A stretch of DNA of 64,000 nt, taken from positions 1-64,000 of the forward strand of contig JAIUCV010001141.1 in NCBI GenBank assembly GCA_026724425.1. The letters are read 5' to 3'. This DNA comes from Erythrophleum ivorense (lineage: Eukaryota > Streptophyta > Magnoliopsida > Fabales > Fabaceae). Below, one piece after another: positions 48,263 to 60,153 of this stretch. The position numbers and the translations under genes are program-made. The notes under the pieces were generated by a model that searched no databases, was not told the origin of the DNA, and saw only the letters and a program-made list of their open reading frames with translations. Within the stretch, counting starts at the first letter, position 1. Every line of letters starts with the position of its first letter.

Positions 48263-48962
48263 TGATACAAGACCCAGTAGAAATAAGTCGTAGGAACCTT
48301 TAACAAAATGACACTTTGCTTGGGACCGGCTAGAAAACAAGAATGTTGGTTAAAGGAAAGACCTTAAGAGAACTTGTCTCTTAGAACCCTAGCCTCAAGA
48401 CACCACAAAGGAAGACTAATCCGTTGATAAGTCACATGAACTCTCAAAGAGTACAAAGAAGCAAAGGCCTCACAAAGAATTGAATAATACTCAAATTCAT
48501 TCATAATCTAAAAATAGAGTACAATAGGAAGCCTTTTATAGGAAAATTTTCTAAAAGTCTAAAATCCTAAAAAATTAAAATACTAAAATCTTATTAGAAA
48601 TATTTTAAATGATGCTTAAAATCAAGGAACAAGATTAGTATACTAATTTTAACTTAATCTCCAAAATAAGATCTTTGACCAAGTCCTAAAAATAATAAAA
48701 TAAATAGAAAACAAAATTCATAAAAAATCCTTCTTAAAACTGATCAGCTCCTTTAAATAGTCACATGGGATGCTCATGCTTCATAAAAAGTTACATGATT
48801 GACATATGATTCTTAATCTCCTGCAATTGGACTCCAATTGGGCCTTGACACTCCTCTTGTAGAATGGTCAGCATTATCACAACTTTTATATCTTCTTGGG
48901 GCCTCTCTTAACTTAAATAAATGGGCTCTAAACTTGGGCCAACATCCAACATAGAGATTATT
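48263..48962 (-). mobile_element. 5' LTR of H1, truncated
   Basis: The plus strand starts TGATACAAGACCC. It aligns with 44754-45437 along its length, including the TATA-like box (minus strand near 48533-48541) and a decayed copy of the polyprotein-tail frame. It stops after 'catagagattat', where the 3' LTR continues for about 26 bases, so its outer end is lost. Confidence 0.8.
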
Positions 48963-49465
48963 GAGAGGCTCGTTGTGCAACCCTCAAAATAAAACTAAGT
49001 TGGACTAAATATGTAGCTAGTGGTACAACCTAGGTTATCTCCCTTGGAAATGGTGTTCAATATTCAATTAGGTTTTCTAAGTGAAAGTTCCTAAAAGCTA
49101 TCTAAATTAAAGGGGGTTTTTGATCTAATTAGACTACGTAAAATGAAATTGAAATAAAGTTCCTAAATTCTACTTAATTAGATGAATTATGGGTGAATGA
49201 TGGTCTTATGATTACCTTTGGATTCGTCCCTTGGTATCCACTATCTTTATCCTAATCCAATTGTGATTAATTTTGGTCTAAGAGTCCCTAATTGTGTCCA
49301 AGGCAAATGTATCTTGAGTTACCACGCAAGAATAAAGAGATTAACAATCTAATGTTGAATTAAAACCTCAACCCCGCATTAAATCGTTAATTCTTGTCTT
49401 TAAGATCAATGAACACCTAATTTGATTGATTAACTGATTAATTAGCCTCTGAAACATATAGTTTG
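48963..49465 (-). mobile_element. Reversed LTR-like fragment, partner of 21401-22262
   Basis: It is the reverse counterpart of the plus-strand fragment at about 21800-22260, with shared blocks 'gggactcttagacca', 'ggataaagatagtggatacca' and 'gtaccactagct'. It lies between the cut end of H1 and the resumed A6 sequence. No TSD is visible. Confidence 0.5.
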
Positions 49466-49812
49466 TCTAATTTTGATTTTTTAAGAATTAGTTATGATTT
49501 TTCAAAGTTCAGGTATAGAATCTAGAAAACTGATTTAAGGTGCACTAGTATGTTTTGTGTATTTGCTCCCTTTGCTCGAGGTATGGACCATCTCTTAAGC
49601 TTGTTATGTGTTGTAATTATGTATCTAAATGTGAGAATGAGATGGATGAGTCCATATAATCCACAGGATATTAAAAAAAAAATTTTACCTGTAGGGAAAT
49701 GCATCTCAATTTATGATTACTTATGCCATTATGTTGCTTCCCATCGAATTTACATGAGATAAGGCATGGGATTTGCATGAGTTGTGTGTTAAAGTTATGG
49801 TGTTACAAGGTA

Positions 49813-51029
49813 CACTTTTCTAGGCCATTCACTATAGGCCTCACTACTGGTAGCCTTACCTTATGTAAATTTCAAGGCTACATTTATATTTTGCCATTTA
49901 GTATTTCACAGGGTAGCACCCTAAGTTGGAGTCAATGCCTTAAAGGCGGATCTCAACAACCTTATCATCCCTATGTCTAACTTTCTCTATGCTAAGCTCT
50001 TTTCTCAGTCTCAATTGCTAGGCCCACTGATTTCTTACTAATCTTTTGTAACTGTTCATAACTCTTTTTCTCTACTTATACTAGGGGTTCCCGCTTTCTA
50101 TAGGTTGACTGAACCCTTAGCAACTCATTTCTCAGATTAGCCTGAATATGACCAACAAGGCATTTTATATTGCCATTCGCCATGGCTAATTAGCCTCGGG
50201 TTTACCTTAGTTTCCTATCTGAGTATTGGTCATGACTAACTTCTTAATTGGCCATAGTCAGGAATCATCTGGATTGCCTCGTTGCTTCCTGGAATAATTG
50301 GCCTCTAGTTGGCTTGCTTCTTCATGAGTTAGAACTTCACCATTAGTTATAAAACCCGAGCTTTATTGCCTTTGTATCTAGCCCGTCATCAAGCTAAAGG
50401 GTTTTACCTCTTGCTTCATTCATGCATAGCTAGCTGTCACCTCTGGGCTGTCAGGCTCTATAGAATGTAACTTATAACTCAAACTTCTGGCCTGAGGGAA
50501 TTAACCTTTTAGGTTTTGGAATTCATCTAGACATTGGGGTGTTACAGCTAGGGGATAATTTTGTTTCTCACTTCCCCTCTAAACTAGTCCTGTGTAGTTG
50601 CAGTCTTATCTCATACCGCGTTGCATCCTTACTTGTCTCTGCATCACGCAAGGCATCTTAGAATGCTTTAAGTGTGACCACTGGAAGAATTAGGCTTCAC
50701 ATACTCTCTCTAGCAAGCCTTTTCATATCAACAAGATCATCGTTTATATTTAGGGCTTGCTATTAACCCTGGTGAGCTATCATATCTCATAGAGCTCTAG
50801 CCGTCGAATCACTTACCTCTGTTCAAGCTATTCTAGAGGCCAACCTTCCTCGATATTCATTATCTACTCTAAGACCATTCTACAACTTACTTATCATAAA
50901 CATAGCCACAAACTATCTTCACATACCCAAAATGTGTCATACAACGCTTTACATATCTATACAAGCCCTTTACATAGCCATATTGCTACATCCTCAGGCC
51001 AAATCTACCTTGAGAGTGCCTAAAACTTT
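49813..51029 (-). other. Internal region of the A composite, 5' half, non-coding
   Basis: About 1.2 kb follows the primer-binding site on the minus strand and should hold the leader and gag. I found no capsid or zinc-knuckle motif and no long frame. A block at 50180-50300 ('cgccatggctaattagcc', 'attggccatagtcagg') resembles decayed GCCGCGGC repeats of family B. A GGGGTGTTACA at 50537-50547 could be the end of a further old LTR. Both are tentative. Confidence 0.4.
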
Positions 51030-51040
51030 GCTCTGATACA
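51030..51040 (-). other. tRNA-iMet primer-binding site of the A composite
   Basis: The minus strand reads TGTATCAGAGC, one base from the standard form, six bases after LTR end A7. It proves that A7 is the 5' LTR of a minus-strand element. Confidence 0.8.
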
Positions 51041-52894
51041 AATAAATGTAATACCATACTTCTAAAACTCAATTCATACAATTCCCATGCCTCATCTCAT
51101 GCTAATTCTATGAGAAGCAACATAATGGCATAGGAAGTCATGAATCAAGATGCATTTCCCTACGGGTAAAAATATTCTTTCGGTATCTCATGGGTCATAT
51201 AGACTCATTCAACTCATTCTCATATTTAATTACACTAGTATAACTCAATGCCATCACTAAAAGTGGCCTAGAACTCGTGTAAGTGAAAGAAACATATAAA
51301 ATCGCATAGTGTAGCCTCTGCCAGAATTACATGTTTTTTGTTACAAATTTTGAAAAATCATAACTAATTCTAGAAAAATTGAAATCTTGAATTATTTACC
51401 ATTCTAGAAAGTTACAGGTGTCTACTTTTTGTAATAATAATTTTTGATCATGGAACATCAAGAAAAAGATGTTTGACATTGAAAAAGTGCCTAAGGTCTC
51501 AGCTATTTGGGCTACTTTCACAAGTTACTATCATAAATTTTGGAAATTCATAACTAATTCTACAAAAATCCAAATCATACCAATTTGGTCAATCTGAGAA
51601 TCTACAGATGTTGAATTTAAGTGAAAAATATCTCCAGACCATGCCAACACCATCTGGGAATAGAATTATGATGGAAAAAATATTGGAGGTCTAGTGGCGC
51701 TACTAATACTGACAGTAAATTTCAAAAATTCATAACTCTTTGCTCATACCTCCAAATATGGTGATCTTGGTAGCCATAGAAATTTTATAACCTCTAGTTT
51801 ATTCTTGTAATATTTCACAAGCATTGGACACCATTTGGCCATCAGATGACATAGAATACACAACTAACCATATGAACAGTACATGCACTAGAACAATAGA
51901 AAAATCCTAACTTTGAAAATTCATAATTAATTCTATAGAGCTCTAATTTTTCTAAACTTTAGCTTTCCAAAAAGCTCTTAATGATCTCTACATGTCTGCC
52001 AAATTTCATGAGAAGATTCATCCATTTGGTCAGTTTGTACTATAGGGTTTCGGTTTGGTCATTTTTATGGTCTTAACTAGCATCAAAGTGTCCAATTGTG
52101 CTTCTCAAGCTTGTGTGGCCACTTAAGCACGTGGTAATGCACCAAAATGACTCTTTAAACTTGTCTCAAAGGTGCATAAATCCAGAAATCAAAATCTCAC
52201 TCATCCACCCAATGATATACATAAGATGACACATGCTAGCTCTTGTCATTCAATACCCAAAACATGTTATCTCATACATTTGGCATCAAATTTCATTCAT
52301 ACATCATACATTTGGGTAATTACATATGTTCATATAATTACATAACAATTTCATCATGGGATTACATCATATGCCATGTGTATGGCTACAAGAGAGACGT
52401 AAGTCATTTTATACATTTTGATGTCAATCTCTTTCTCCTTGGCTTAGTGGTTTCCATTACCTAACTCAATTGATTCACCTGGCATGTTAAGACATTGGAG
52501 AGGAGGGGGTGAGATTCAAAGAATCGTAATAGCTCATCTCCCTTTCAATCACACACAAAGTATGCAATACAAGTCTTGAAAATGCATGTATGGACATATT
52601 GAAATGTGTGAGCATTCAAAAAATATTCTTAGCATTTGAACAAGTCATACATATCATACATAAGCTTGCCAAGTGAGTGGACTAGCCTCATCCATTCATT
52701 TATGGATTTTGGACTTACCTCACCCATTTTCTTTAAGAGGTTTTAACTTAACCTTACTCTTGGAAAACTCTCTACTTTGTCTTAACAAGTTCAAGGGTTA
52801 TTGGCTTATCCTCACCATGATTAGAGGGTTCTTGGCTTCTCCATACTCAAGTAAACTAAGGCAAACATATAAAACATCATTTGAATGCATAAAA

Positions 52895-55800
52895 TGTAAC
52901 ATCTGGTTCTCTGAAAATAAGAAAAAATGTGAGAAACGTAATGTACGATTTCTCTATAAACAAACGAAACTCACCAAATACAAAAGGATGTCCCCTAAAA
53001 TGATGTAGTTAAGGTCCCAAATTTAGTTAAGGTCCCAAAAAATTTGGGAAGCATTCTATACTCCTAAAAATGAGAATTCTAGGATCAAAAGGAAAGAAAA
53101 ATGGAGCTAGAATGATGAAACAATTTCTTACGGAAAACTTACAAAACGTAATGGCATTTTTGTAATTTTGAGAAAATTTTGGAATTCACATAGGAGGACT
53201 TTTTAAATGAAAGTTTTAAGTTCCCCAAGGTTCTCAGAGGCCTTAAAAACTATGGGAAGGCCTGGGACAACTAAAGCCCTTCCGGTGGATGTTTTCCAAC
53301 GTCGGTGTGCCCAAACTTTAACAGATTCCTTTAGGAAGGTTTTAGCTCTAATTTGAGTGATTCCAAAGGTATTTTACTAAATTAGGAACCTAAATTTCAT
53401 AATAGAAAAGACAATTCTCAAAAAGGAGATAAAACGAAGGAGAAACAAAAATGCCAAGAACCAAAGGCAAAATGAAAATTTTTGAAAAGTATAACTTTCT
53501 CCCACCTATATATATGATGCACCCTTCTTCTCCCTTCATGTTTCATGACCAAGTTTTGCCCAAAACCAGAGGAAAACCCTAGGGAGAGTGGTGCACAAGA
53601 GGAAGGCAAAGAGGAGGAGAAATCAAAGGCTTAAGGTATGAAAATTTAGTAGTTTTTCATGCTCTTTCTCTTCCAAACCTCTTCTCCTTCATTCTCTTTT
53701 ATTTTCTATGATTATAATGAAGTATATGGATCTGTTTTAAAGGATAAATTGAAGGGAAAATTTGGATTTGAAAAGAGGAGCTCAAAGAACACAAGATTCA
53801 AGTAAGAAAAAGCAAGAAAATAAGGTAATTTCTCTTCCTATGGTTGCTACCTTTGGTTCCTCTCCTCCCCCATTTTTCCTAGCATGAGAAACCCTAGAAG
53901 GATTTGATTTTTAGCCAGAACCAAGGGTGAATCTAAGGAAAAAGGGTGTGGAGATTAAGAATATGCAAAGAAAATTAACAAAAAACTACTAGATTTCAAG
54001 ATGCAATTTCTAGGGTTTCAATTGCACCTTGTAAAATCTAATTTTGTAAGATGATTTCTAGGCCTAAATAAGAGTTTAAATAAGCTCCTAAGATCCTTAG
54101 AAGTCTCCCCATGTGCTTCTCCCCTTGAAAAAACAAAGCAAAGTCCATAGGTGCCAAAACCTAGCATAGGTTCGACCAAGGGAGGTTCTTATAGTTAGGG
54201 AGAGTTTTAAATTTTTCTAAACCCATTTTTGAGTCATATATGATGAATGAATATGAAGGGAAGCTTTGGGAGAAATTTAGAACCCATAAAAAGTGAGTTA
54301 GTGCTTTAGGTTCCATATTATGACCTAAAGAAGTAACATGTAGTTAGGCTCTTGGTTGTAATTGTATGATGACCCCAAGAGGCTTAAAAGAAGTCAAGAA
54401 TCATATTTGGAAGAAAAGAATGGAGCCTAGAATTTATTTGAAGGGTGTTGCTTCATTAGGTGCAATTATGGAACCATAATGAGGTTTATAGAGCAAGTTA
54501 ATGTCTAAGTGAGTTGTGTGGCCTTAGAATTAATTCCATGAACCTAATTGGTTTTCATAAATTGTGTTTAGGCTAAGAGAAACCATCCCCACACTTTTGT
54601 GTGTGCATGGCCAAAAAAGGGAGTATTGATTCAAGAAGAAAAGTGTGTGATTGTGTACAAGGTAGCTCTCTCCTCCTTCTCTCATGCATCGATGTGTGCT
54701 TAGCTTATCTTAGAATGTGTGTATGTGTATTTTCAAGCTATGAAAAGTATGCTAGCATGATTTTATATGTCATGGTCTCATGATGACATATTATGTTTCT
54801 AAATGATGTTATGATGTGTGCTTGTATTTGCATGAGTGTGGTGAGGCCAAGAACCCTTAACTATAGTGAGAATGAGCCAAGAACCCTTGAAACTGGTTAA
54901 GACAAATTAAAGAGTCTCCCAAAAGCAAGATGGACTCCCAAGAGCATGGTTGAGTCCAAGAATCTCTTAAAGAATGGGTGAAGCAAGTCCAATATCCACA
55001 AGAAATTGGGTAAGGCCAATTCACTTGCTTGGCAAACCTTTGTATGCTATGTATGACTTTTTCGAATGCTAAAAATGCTCTTTGATTGATTGCACATGTC
55101 TACATGCCATGCATGCATTTGTAAGACTTGTTTTGCATCTATTATGTATAATTAAATGGAAGATGAGCTATTGGGATTCTTTGAATCTCATTCCCTCCTC
55201 TCCAATGATCCAACATGCTAGGTAGACTAAGAGAGCAAGGTAATGGAAGCCAACCACCTTGAGGATGAGAGGATGATAACAAAGTACTTGAATTTTGTTA
55301 CTTTGAAACCATACAATTGGCAAATGATGTAATCCATGGATGTATATGTATCATGATGCCATGAAAATTTGTAATTATGATAATATGTCATGTATGAATG
55401 AGAGAATATGTTATGTGACCATTAGAATGTGATTTGAACATGTTTTGGCAAATGAGCTTCTTGGATGACATTATGGAAATGTGTATATGTGTGGATGAGA
55501 TGGCTAAAATGAGATGCATAGAGTTTGAGACCATTTGGGCAGCTCACATAAGTCCTAATTATGCTTTTAGACTTGCCCAAGAGGTGCCAAACCCCAAGGA
55601 AAGTCATTTGGACATTTTGGTACCCTATATGGAGTCAAAATTGGCAACAATGGAACCCTATATCACTTTTTGGCCAAATGAGCTCTTCTTGATCTAAGAT
55701 TTGGCACGCAATTAGAGCTTGTTGAGATATTTTTGAAAATCTAAAGAACATAATTTTCAGATGTCTACAGAATATTTGATAAACTTTCAAAGTTGGTAAA

Positions 55801-56650
55801 ATTTCTGATTTTGGTCTGATGCATTGTTCACTTAGTCTAAAAATGAAATTTGTCACACAGGGCCTAATGATGTCCAATTGCTACGAAATTTTATACAGAG
55901 AAACTATACATTCATAGAGACTTGTGACAACTAGAAACACCTCATTTGGATGTCTAGAGAGGGAGATATGAATTTTTAAAGATTCTATGCAGTATCAGGA
56001 ACTCCAACCGACCTCTGTTACTGTTTGATTGGATTTTGAGGTCTAGACATGCCTGATCTAGTATAAAGTTATTTTTCCCCTAGTTAACATCTACATATTT
56101 CCATATTGGTATCATTTACATGGATTGAATTTTTGTGAAATTAATTGGACATTTTCAAAATTTGCTAAAGAAATTTGTGACAGCACCAGTGGACAGCCTG
56201 ACCTATTGACTATTTCGCTTGTCAAACATCCTCTGTGTTGGATGTTATGGTCTAGACATATTTTTAGTATGAAGTAAACATATTTAGATTTCTAGAATGG
56301 CCAAGAATGCATGATTTTTATTTGGTTAGAATTAGTTATGATTTTCCAAAGTTTGGTCAGAAAAGAGCCAAATCTGGCCAAAAATGGATATGAATATTTC
56401 ATGCTTCCCTTCGAGTTTCTTAAGATGTGGGCCACTTTTGATGATGCAAATGAGTTGCATTCATGTAATTAAATATGGAAATGTATTTTATGAGCTCATA
56501 TGGTCCACGTGACACTAAATAAAATTTTTATACATGATGCAACACAAAGAAATGTATTATTTTGATGGATTTTTCTCACTTCCTTTATGGAACGTTTTCA
56601 TGTGAGCATGCAAATATGTATGAAATGAGTTGAAAATATAGGGTGTCACA
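52895..56650 (+). mobile_element. Solo LTR A8 (family A), nested in A7
   Basis: It starts TGTAACATCTGG and ends GGGTGTCACA, with perfect duplications taaaa at 52890-52894 and 56651-56655. At 3756 bp it is the cleanest full-length family-A LTR in the window. It lies in the opposite orientation to its host LTR. Conserved frames occur at 54601-54783 and 55434-55697, in line with 7025-7294 and 7930-8184 of A1. Confidence 0.93.
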
Positions 56651-57559
56651 TAAAACATCATCATAGTACCATGGAATAAAAGCTTATGGTAAAATACTTT
56701 TCATAGCTCAAAATATATATACACACATTCAAAGACAATGTAAGCACACATTCATGCATGGAAGAAGGTGGAGAGAGCTACCTTGCTTACATTTACATAC
56801 TTTTTCCTTGAACTTTGAGTCCTTTCCCTTGATCTCACATACCCAAAAAGGTGGAGATCATTTCTCTTGGCTTAGACACATCATATGGAAGCTAATTATA
56901 CTCTTGAATCAAATTCTAAGACTACATATTCACAACAAAAATTAGGTGACTCATAAGGCTCTTTTATGGTTCCATAATGCACTTAATGAAGCAACCTTAA
57001 AAGAACATCATCTTGGCTCCATTCTCTTCATCTATTTATGACTCTTGACTCTATTTAAACCTCTTGGAGTCATCACATAATCAATTTAAGGAGGCTAGCT
57101 AGGTGTTGCTTCTTTAAGCCATAATATGGAATATATAAGGCCATCTCACTTTCTATAGTTTCTAAAATTTTTCTAAGGCTTCCTCTCATACTCTCCCATC
57201 ATACATGATGCAAAAATAAGCTTGAAACAAATTAAAACTTGTGACGACCTTAACCATAATCCTCGTAATTAAGGTTAAACACGTGATTAATAACCATAAA
57301 GTAGGGTTACGTGGTATTAAGACTAATTACATTATGGAAATATGGGGAAATTTGAACCTTAATATTATTAGAGTCATCAACCATATAATTACAAACACTT
57401 ACGTACCTCAGGGGGAACCAAACATTCATTTATGAGCCTTGATTCTATTACCTATCATTTCTAATTCACATTTATCTTCTGTTAATGTTTCCAAGTCATC
57501 CCTTGAGATTACCATATGAAAACCAAGATTTTCTAGTTACTATAAGGGTTTCAGGACAT

Positions 57560-57960
57560 TCGCTGCAGCCAATTTATTCTTAGCCGTAGCTAATTCCTCT
57601 CGGCTTCACCCTTTGCTATCGCCGTGGCGAGTTGGACCTTCACCGCAGCCAACCTATATGACGCCGCGGTGAAGAAGCCTCCTGGAACTTACCTTGCTCG
57701 TCTTTCGATATTGGCCGCAGTCAATACCTATTTTTGCCGCGGCCAATTCTTCTTTGGAATTCTTCGCTCATTTCCACAAAAGTTCACCATGGCTAATTCC
57801 CCACTTCGCCGCGGCGAATTTCCCTCTGGACGACTCCCAGTTTAGCCTCTCATATTTTTCCACGGCCAATTCAACATTCGCCGCAGCGAATTGCTCTTTG
57901 GTACTCTCCCTAGGCAACTTCGCCACTATTGGCCGCGGCTAACAATATTTTGGCCGCGGC
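57560..57960 (-). repeat. CpG-rich GCCGCGGC tandem repeat in B4
   Basis: Repeated cores such as 'gccgcggtgaag', 'gccgcggccaattctt', 'gccgcggcgaatttcc' and 'ggccgcggctaac' occur every 35-60 bp. Some units already show 'gctgcagcc' or 'gccgtggcg' changes. The overlapping plus-strand frames (57624-57942) come from the composition. Confidence 0.78.
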
Positions 57961-58762
57961 CAAATGTCTTCTGATCCTACTACTCTTAAAACCTTGCCTC
58001 ATACTCTCCATTCTCCTTCCAATAACCCCCTAGGGTCACTCTACCTTAAATTATGGAACTCTAATGGTGTTTATGTGTCTTATTTACCTAGCTATTCTAC
58101 CATTACTAATTCAAAACTTAAGTATGAGTTCCTACTCCTCCAACTACCATATGTCAGCAATTTCACAGATTGATATTAGTAGAAATTACATAAGCTTCCA
58201 ACAATTAACATTCAGGCATACATTCCGTTAAGGTTCCATACATCACTTATTCAAATCAACAATCTAATATATCATAGGATTTCATTACTCAAATAGTCAA
58301 TATATCATAGGTTCACTAGCCAAAATGAGTGTTAAGGTCTATACATCCATCAACAGCTAATGTAAAGCCTATTTCTCATTAGTTACATTCCATGTTATCA
58401 AAATACAATCTCCTATACTTGGCAATATAAATACATGATGATGCCATACAAAGGTTAACAAAAATTAGCATCTACTCTATTCTACTCAGATCAAGTGTAG
58501 CTCCCTACACTCAGCCTCAGCTCATGGATGTTCATCCACTTGCTTGCCCTTATCCATACCCAAAGAACCTTCACCTAAAATGTTTAATCCCATAAAATGG
58601 GGTGAGATACGAATCTCAATAACCAAGGAAATTCCATCATATATTCTAGTTTAATTAGCATATATGCATATTTTCACATAAGCAACACCAAAATACCAGT
58701 CATATCAGTAAATGAAACAAGTAGGCTATCATGATTACCATCCCATACTAGCAATCACATTT

Positions 58763-58972
58763 TCACATGTTAAAGGCTATTAACATCGGGAGAGGCCCGT
58801 CCACAGCACCTACTCCCCATTGAGCACAACCGGGGCTCAGTGCATCTGGGGTTTGATCATAACCCAGTGTCCGATCGAAGTACATGCACGAGTGGCAGCC
58901 GCACCACAGCTCTACCATGGACTCACAAGGTCTAAACACAATGTAATGATAGCCAACCAATTCATTCAACAT
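58763..58972 (-). other. Conserved 69-codon ORF in LTR B4
   Basis: Open counterpart of 33110-33331. Shared residues include NELVGYHY, RPCESMVELWCGCHSC, DQTPDALSPGCAQ and AVDGPLPML. Both ORFs start at an ATG in nearly the same place. The tail segment GEGSLGMDKGKQVDEHP lies 190 bp downstream on the same strand, after an acceptor-like 'acattttag'. The function is unknown. Confidence 0.4.
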
Positions 58973-60153
58973 TTCAAATCATTCATGTACAGCAACATAT
59001 GAAATTAAAATAGATATATGCATGGAATTAATATAAACCCGGTTATCTCACTTGTAGACAATTGCAACAACCACCAATGGTACCAAAATCTCCCTATAAT
59101 CATAGCATCATAGAATTACTACTCTAATTCATCATTAACAGTTGCAATAAGTACCCAAAGAATTTAAAATGCTAATATCTACCTAGGAATCACTTACCCA
59201 GCTACTACAAGTCTCAAATTCGGATTTATGTGTCTTCTACCAGAAACCTCAATGTTTCATCCAAAATCCTTAGCAAATTCATACAAAATTAATGTCTATA
59301 TCATAATCAAGTCATTAAGGTCTCAAATTAGCAAAATTACCTCAAAAAGAAGAGTTCATACCTATCTAATGACAACCCTAGCCTCAACCTACGAATTTCA
59401 TCAAGAAAATCCCAAACACTCACATTTTCAGATTTTGAGTATGGTGAAAATGCTTCAAATGAAAAACTAATCAGACCAAAATGGAGAGAAAGATGAGAGG
59501 ATTAAGTTATATAACTATTACCTTGACTGAATCTTGCTCTAAATATGAGAAAATGTGGATTTATGCCAAGAACCCTAGCCTCCCCTTTGGACCTTCGATT
59601 TTCTCCTTTGTGTTTCAGAAAAATGGAATAGTGGCTAAAGCATTTAGGGTTTTAGTTAGGTTTAAGTTGGGTCAAATATGGGTCATGGGTTGCTCTAAGG
59701 TCCAACTCCTAATGGGCTCAGACTTTTTCTTTGTTGGGCCAGTTTTTATGTTGTTGGGCTGCAGAGTTCTGTTGGGCCAGACCTAGTTTTAGGATCTCTA
59801 TTGTTTTGGGTCTGCACAAGGTTTATTGGGCCTTCTTAAGAGCTTATACACGGTGGATCTTGGGCCTCCATCACATTGGATCAAGTTGGGTCTGCACCTA
59901 GCTTATTGGGCCTCCATTAGCCTCTTATCTACTTAATTTAATTTGGGCCTAGATGAAGTTTCTATCCCAATTGAATCTCAAACCCATATTAATAATTTAT
60001 CTCTCTAAAATCTATATTCACTTAACTTGCCCAATTATCCCATATTAATTATTCCTCATTAACCTAATCTATGATTAACACCTTAATTAATTATGGGGTG
60101 TTACAAAACTACCCCTTGGTGCTTCATCTAGCCTAGGCTGAAACTATGCACTA

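Larger units (their letters stand above)
44754..48962 (-). mobile_element. Internally deleted Ty3/gypsy element H1
   Basis: Two direct LTR copies lie at 44754 to about 45463 and 48263-48962. They share a long run of blocks, for example 'gggaccggctagaaaacaagaat' and 'tctcttagaaccctagcct'. On the minus strand the order is 5' LTR, primer-binding site (48249-48260), a leader with an A-rich tract, a protease remnant (about 46390-46862), a pol tail (about 45465-45660) and 3' LTR. The interior is only about 2.8 kb: most of gag, reverse transcriptase, RNase H and integrase are gone. The 5' LTR is cut at 48962 by another element's LTR fragment. The LTRs differ at many positions, so the insertion is not recent. 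Confidence 0.83.
44052..49807 (+). mobile_element. A6: family-A LTR inserted in the composite, middle replaced by H1
   Basis: It begins TGTAATATCTGG and ends GGTGTTACA, with perfect duplications aggta on both sides (44047-44051 and 49808-49812). Only the first ~700 bp (44052-44753) and the last ~340 bp (about 49466-49807) are family-A sequence. The central ~2.6 kb of the LTR is missing, and H1 plus a fragment of another LTR occupies the gap. The TSD shows that A6 inserted as a unit; the replacement came later or by recombination between nested elements. Confidence 0.82.
57240..60105 (-). mobile_element. Solo LTR B4 (family B), nested in A7
   Basis: The plus strand starts TGTGACGACC and ends GGGGTGTTACA, flanked by perfect duplications aaact (57235-57239 and 60106-60110). 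Length is 2866 bp. It keeps an intact CpG-rich repeat (57560-57960), the conserved island with an open frame (58763-58972) and the conserved tail segment (58522-58575). Together with B2 it is the best preserved B copy and probably among the youngest. Confidence 0.92.
30324..60153 (-). mobile_element. Composite LARD-like A element with many nested insertions
   Basis: This is the only family-A copy with an internal region. On the minus strand it has a 5' LTR (A7, from beyond the B5 insertion down to 51047), a primer-binding site (51030-51040), an internal region of about 4.6 kb split by A6 (51046-49813 and 44046-40666), a polypurine tract (40666-40678) and a 3' LTR (A4, 40665-30324). LTRs near 3.7 kb around a mostly non-coding interior are typical of LARDs. 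The only protein trace is a short pol tail beside the polypurine tract. The left flank is caaat. The right end is lost at a breakpoint near 60975, so the duplication cannot be confirmed. Eight or more later events have disrupted it. Confidence 0.75.
51047..60153 (-). mobile_element. 5' LTR (A7) of the A composite, containing A8 and B4
   Basis: The plus strand starts TGTAATACC at 51047 and is strikingly similar to A4 from 30324 onward (for example the first 300 bp), as expected for the two LTRs of one element. It is interrupted by A8 and B4 and resumes correctly after each. It stops at 60153, where B5 begins, at the position equivalent to about 35730 in A4. The remaining ~1.3 kb of the LTR is absent from the window. 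Confidence 0.82.
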
